Source of the DNA: an uncultured Veillonella sp.
Lineage (GTDB): Bacteria; Bacillota; Negativicutes; Veillonellales; Veillonellaceae
Direction of reading: 5' to 3'
Assembly: GCA_900556785.1 (NCBI GenBank)
Contig: USQK01000065.1
Coordinates: 1 to 7,791, forward strand
DNA length: 7,791 nt
Shown: positions 6,971 to 7,791 of the stretch, one piece after another
Layout: each line of letters begins with the position of its first letter
Numbering within the stretch: position 1 is the stretch's first letter
The notes under the pieces: model-generated
What the model saw: the letters and a program-made list of their open reading frames with translations, nothing else
The model's database searches: none
Told to the model about the DNA's origin: nothing
Made by a program: the position numbers and the translations under genes

Positions 6971-6999
6971 TTTACTTATGGTAATGTAAGTGTTATACT
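6971..6999 (+). promoter_or_regulatory. tpx promoter
   Basis: TTTACT (6971-6976) and TATACT (6994-6999) are spaced by exactly 17 bases, which is close to consensus. Transcription should start near 7006, giving a leader of about 57 bases. That leader opens with a small possible hairpin, GATAC-AAAAC-GTATC (7007-7021). The promoter quality fits the highly expressed look of tpx. Confidence 0.75.
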
Positions 7000-7048
7000 A
7001 TGCATAGATACAAAACGTATCCTTACATAAATTAGAATTAAAACTCTT

Positions 7049-7054
7049 AGGAGG
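7049..7054 (+). promoter_or_regulatory. tpx ribosome binding site
   Basis: A perfect AGGAGG lies eight bases before the tpx ATG, the strongest translation signal on the plus strand of this window. Confidence 0.88.
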
Positions 7055-7062
7055 AATACAAC

Positions 7063-7578
7063 ATGGAAAAACGTACTGGCGTAGTAACATTTGCAGGTGG
7101 CCCTATCACATTAGTTGGCCCAGAAATTAAAGTAGGTCAACAAGCTCCAGACTTCACTGTATTGAGCAATGACTTGCAAGCTAAAACTTTAAAAGACTTC
7201 GAAGGTAAAGTAAAAGTTATCTCCGTTGTTCCTTCCCTTGATACAGGCGTTTGTGACGCTCAAACTCGTTGGTTCAACCAAGATGCTACTGCACTTTCTG
7301 ATGATGTTGTAGTATTGACAATTTCTATGGACTTGCCTTTCGCTCAAAAACGTTGGTGTGGCGCTGCTGGCGTAGATAAAGTTATTACTTTGTCTGACCA
7401 CAAAGACGCTTCCTTCGGTGAAAACTATGGCTTCTTGATTGAAGAACTTCGTCTTTTAACTCGTGGCGTAGTAGTAATCAACAAAGAAAATAAAGTAACT
7501 TATGTTGAATACGTTCCTGAAGTAACTCAAGCAGTTAACTTCGATGCTGCATTAGAAGCAATTAAAGCTGATATCTAA
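7063..7578 (+). CDS. tpx: Thiol peroxidase (Tpx-type atypical 2-Cys peroxiredoxin)
   Basis: This 171-residue cytosolic enzyme reduces hydrogen peroxide and organic (lipid) hydroperoxides, usually with thioredoxin as electron donor. The thioredoxin-like fold carries the Tpx hallmarks: GQQAPDF at 25-31; the active-site run PSLDTGVCD with Thr61 and peroxidatic Cys64; RWCGA with resolving Cys99; and LLTRGVVV with the conserved Arg134. Both cysteines are present, so the intramolecular disulfide mechanism should work. Length is typical of the family. The gene is monocistronic, with its own promoter and a perfect AGGAGG. Codons favour a restricted set (CGT, GGT, GCT, AAA), unlike the neighbouring ABC genes, suggesting strong expression. 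Peroxide control through the inverted repeat next to the -35 is possible but inferred. A mobile-element end lies 55 bases past the stop. Confidence 0.97.
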   Translation: MEKRTGVVTFAGGPITLVGPEIKVGQQAPDFTVLSNDLQAKTLKDFEGKVKVISVVPSLDTGVCDAQTRWFNQDATALSDDVVVLTISMDLPFAQKRWCGAAGVDKVITLSDHKDASFGENYGFLIEELRLLTRGVVVINKENKVTYVEYVPEVTQAVNFDAALEAIKADI

Positions 7579-7595
7579 TCCTTTGATATTCTCTT

Positions 7596-7615
7596 GATTA
7601 TACTGTGGTGTAATC
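7596..7615. repeat. Short hairpin after tpx, no T-run
   Basis: GATTATAC and GTGTAATC form an eight-pair stem (one G-T wobble) around TGTG. No T-tract follows on the plus strand, so it does not look like a terminator by itself. It may protect the tpx mRNA 3' end or be chance. Confidence 0.35.
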
Positions 7616-7618
7616 GTA

Positions 7619-7633
7619 AAAAGACCGTACGGT
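7619..7633 (+). terminator. Left part of the original tpx terminator, apparently cut by an IS
   Basis: AAAAAGACCGTACGGT contains the palindrome ACCGTACGGT (7624-7633) preceded by AAAAAG. A complete terminator would continue CTTTTT. Instead the sequence switches at 7634 to the terminal inverted repeat of an IS3-family element. I read this as a terminator whose descending arm and T-tract were displaced by the insertion. The missing half is inferred. Confidence 0.5.
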
Positions 7634-7719
7634 TGATCTGCACCCATTTTCTTGGACAGATATAATTAAGCTACTTTTTGGGAATGAGTTCGGTATTCTA
7701 CCGGACTCATTCCTTTTAA
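7634..7719 (-). mobile_element. Right end of an IS3-family (IS150-like) insertion sequence, remnant
   Basis: The outer end TGATCTGCACCC followed by TTGGACA (7634-7658) resembles the terminal inverted repeats of IS150-like elements, which begin with TG and often contain CTGCACCC. Inward of it, on the minus strand, lies the last part of the OrfB transposase. Homology stops near 7719, where unrelated sequence begins, so only about 86 bases remain. The element is therefore a fragment or has been interrupted by a second element. Confidence 0.78.
7666..7719 (-). pseudogene. C-terminal remnant of an IS3-family transposase (OrfB)
   Basis: The minus strand encodes LKGMSPVEYRTHSQKVA and then TAA, the characteristic tail of IS150-type OrfB transposases (integrase-core DDE enzymes), whose last residues lie close to the right inverted repeat. 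The frame continues to about 7726 with residues that no longer fit the family and meets a stop (TAG) at 7741-7743. The catalytic domain is absent from the window, so this copy cannot make a working transposase as it stands. Confidence 0.8.
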
Positions 7720-7720
7720 T
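7681..7720 (+). terminator. IS-encoded hairpin acting as a likely terminator downstream of tpx
   Basis: GGAATGAGT (7681-7689) pairs with ACTCATTCC (7705-7713), followed by a T-G wobble and five more pairs (CGGTA/TACCG) around a TTC loop. This makes a stem of 15 pairs followed by TTTTAAT. On the plus strand this is a strong terminator shape about 100 bases beyond the tpx stop. It lies inside the antisense of the transposase remnant. Confidence 0.65.
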
Positions 7721-7791
7721 TGTACGCCGAATAGGCATGACTAAACCCCCAGTTAAACTGGGGGTCGGTAAAAATTCTTAGAGAAAAGGAA
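7720..7791 (+). mobile_element. Probable left end of an IS200/IS605-family element, cut by the window edge
   Basis: Just inside the IS3 remnant the sequence changes to a strong hairpin, followed by an A/T-rich stretch and AGAAAAGGAA at the very edge, which looks like a ribosome binding site for a rightward gene starting beyond the window. A subterminal C-run/G-run hairpin shortly before a transposase start is typical of IS200-type left ends, where TnpA recognises the hairpin. No transposase codon is visible, so the family call rests on layout and resemblance. Confidence 0.45.
7745..7765. repeat. Perfect hairpin, possible TnpA recognition structure
   Basis: ACCCCCAG (7745-7752) and CTGGGGGT (7758-7765) are exact complements around TTAAA; the symmetry extends to ten bases per arm around a single central A. 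It has no T-tract on the plus strand (CGGTAAAAA follows), so it is a poor terminator in that direction. Confidence 0.75.

Noticed and set aside
6971..6990. PerR/Fur-like operator overlapping the tpx -35
   Set aside because: TTACTTATGGTAATGTAA shows only partial dyad symmetry and too few matches to the PerR or Fur consensus for a call.
7189..7401. 70-codon minus-strand reading frame inside tpx
   Set aside because: It is antisense to a highly conserved peroxiredoxin and lacks a ribosome binding site and any known motif.
7745..7765. Hairpin at the right edge as a Rho-independent terminator
   Set aside because: The plus strand continues CGGTAAAAA with no T-tract. The minus strand has only a weak TTTAGT after the stem, so a mobile-element end fits better.
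1..7791. CRISPR array, tRNA/rRNA gene, retron, toxin-antitoxin pair or defence cassette
   Set aside because: I looked on both strands and found no regularly spaced repeats, no cloverleaf-type sequence and no matching protein motifs.

Overview
The window is AT-rich bacterial DNA with tightly packed genes, small overlaps and AGGAGG/GGGAG-type ribosome binding sites, which fits a low-GC Firmicute. Gene content and style suggest a Negativicute such as Veillonella or a relative. That genus call is an inference from recognition, not proven here.

Layout. Six genes run leftward on the minus strand from about 6780 to 31, and a possible seventh starts at the left edge. In transcription order they are: two half-size ABC exporters (6780-5053 and 5066-3321); a SpoU/TrmH-type RNA methyltransferase (3319-2525); an intergenic stretch with two hairpins and a likely promoter (2340-2524); a YdjC/ChbG/HpnK-type sugar deacetylase (2339-1485); a polytopic membrane protein of the lysylphosphatidylglycerol-synthase transmembrane/HpnL-like family (1488-496); and an ACT-domain protein of the PheB/UPF0735 family (480-31). 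A divergent control region (6781-7062) separates this block from tpx (7063-7578), a rightward thiol peroxidase with a good promoter and strong ribosome binding site. After tpx comes a small mosaic of mobile-element pieces. It holds the right end of an IS3-family element with the last codons of its transposase, then a hairpin-bearing sequence that looks like the left end of an IS200/IS605-type element, cut off by the window edge.

How the genes work together. The two ABC genes overlap and carry complementary active-site defects. The first has a degenerate Walker B and H-loop; the second has a degenerate signature motif. This is the pattern of an asymmetric heterodimeric multidrug/lipid exporter. 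The methyltransferase follows with a one-base gap and is probably co-transcribed. The deacetylase and membrane-protein genes share an ATGA overlap, so they probably act on the same glycan or glycolipid; in hopanoid-making bacteria members of the same two families occur in one pathway, but no hopanoid gene is visible here. The ACT-domain gene may be coupled to an amino-acid gene beyond the left edge.

The most interesting points are the complementary ATPase-site degeneracy, the deacetylase/flippase-like pair behind a possible attenuator, a perfect 9-bp inverted repeat abutting the tpx -35 element, and an IS3 end that appears to have split the tpx terminator and supplied a replacement hairpin. 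No wholly new system such as a defence island, CRISPR array or retron was found.
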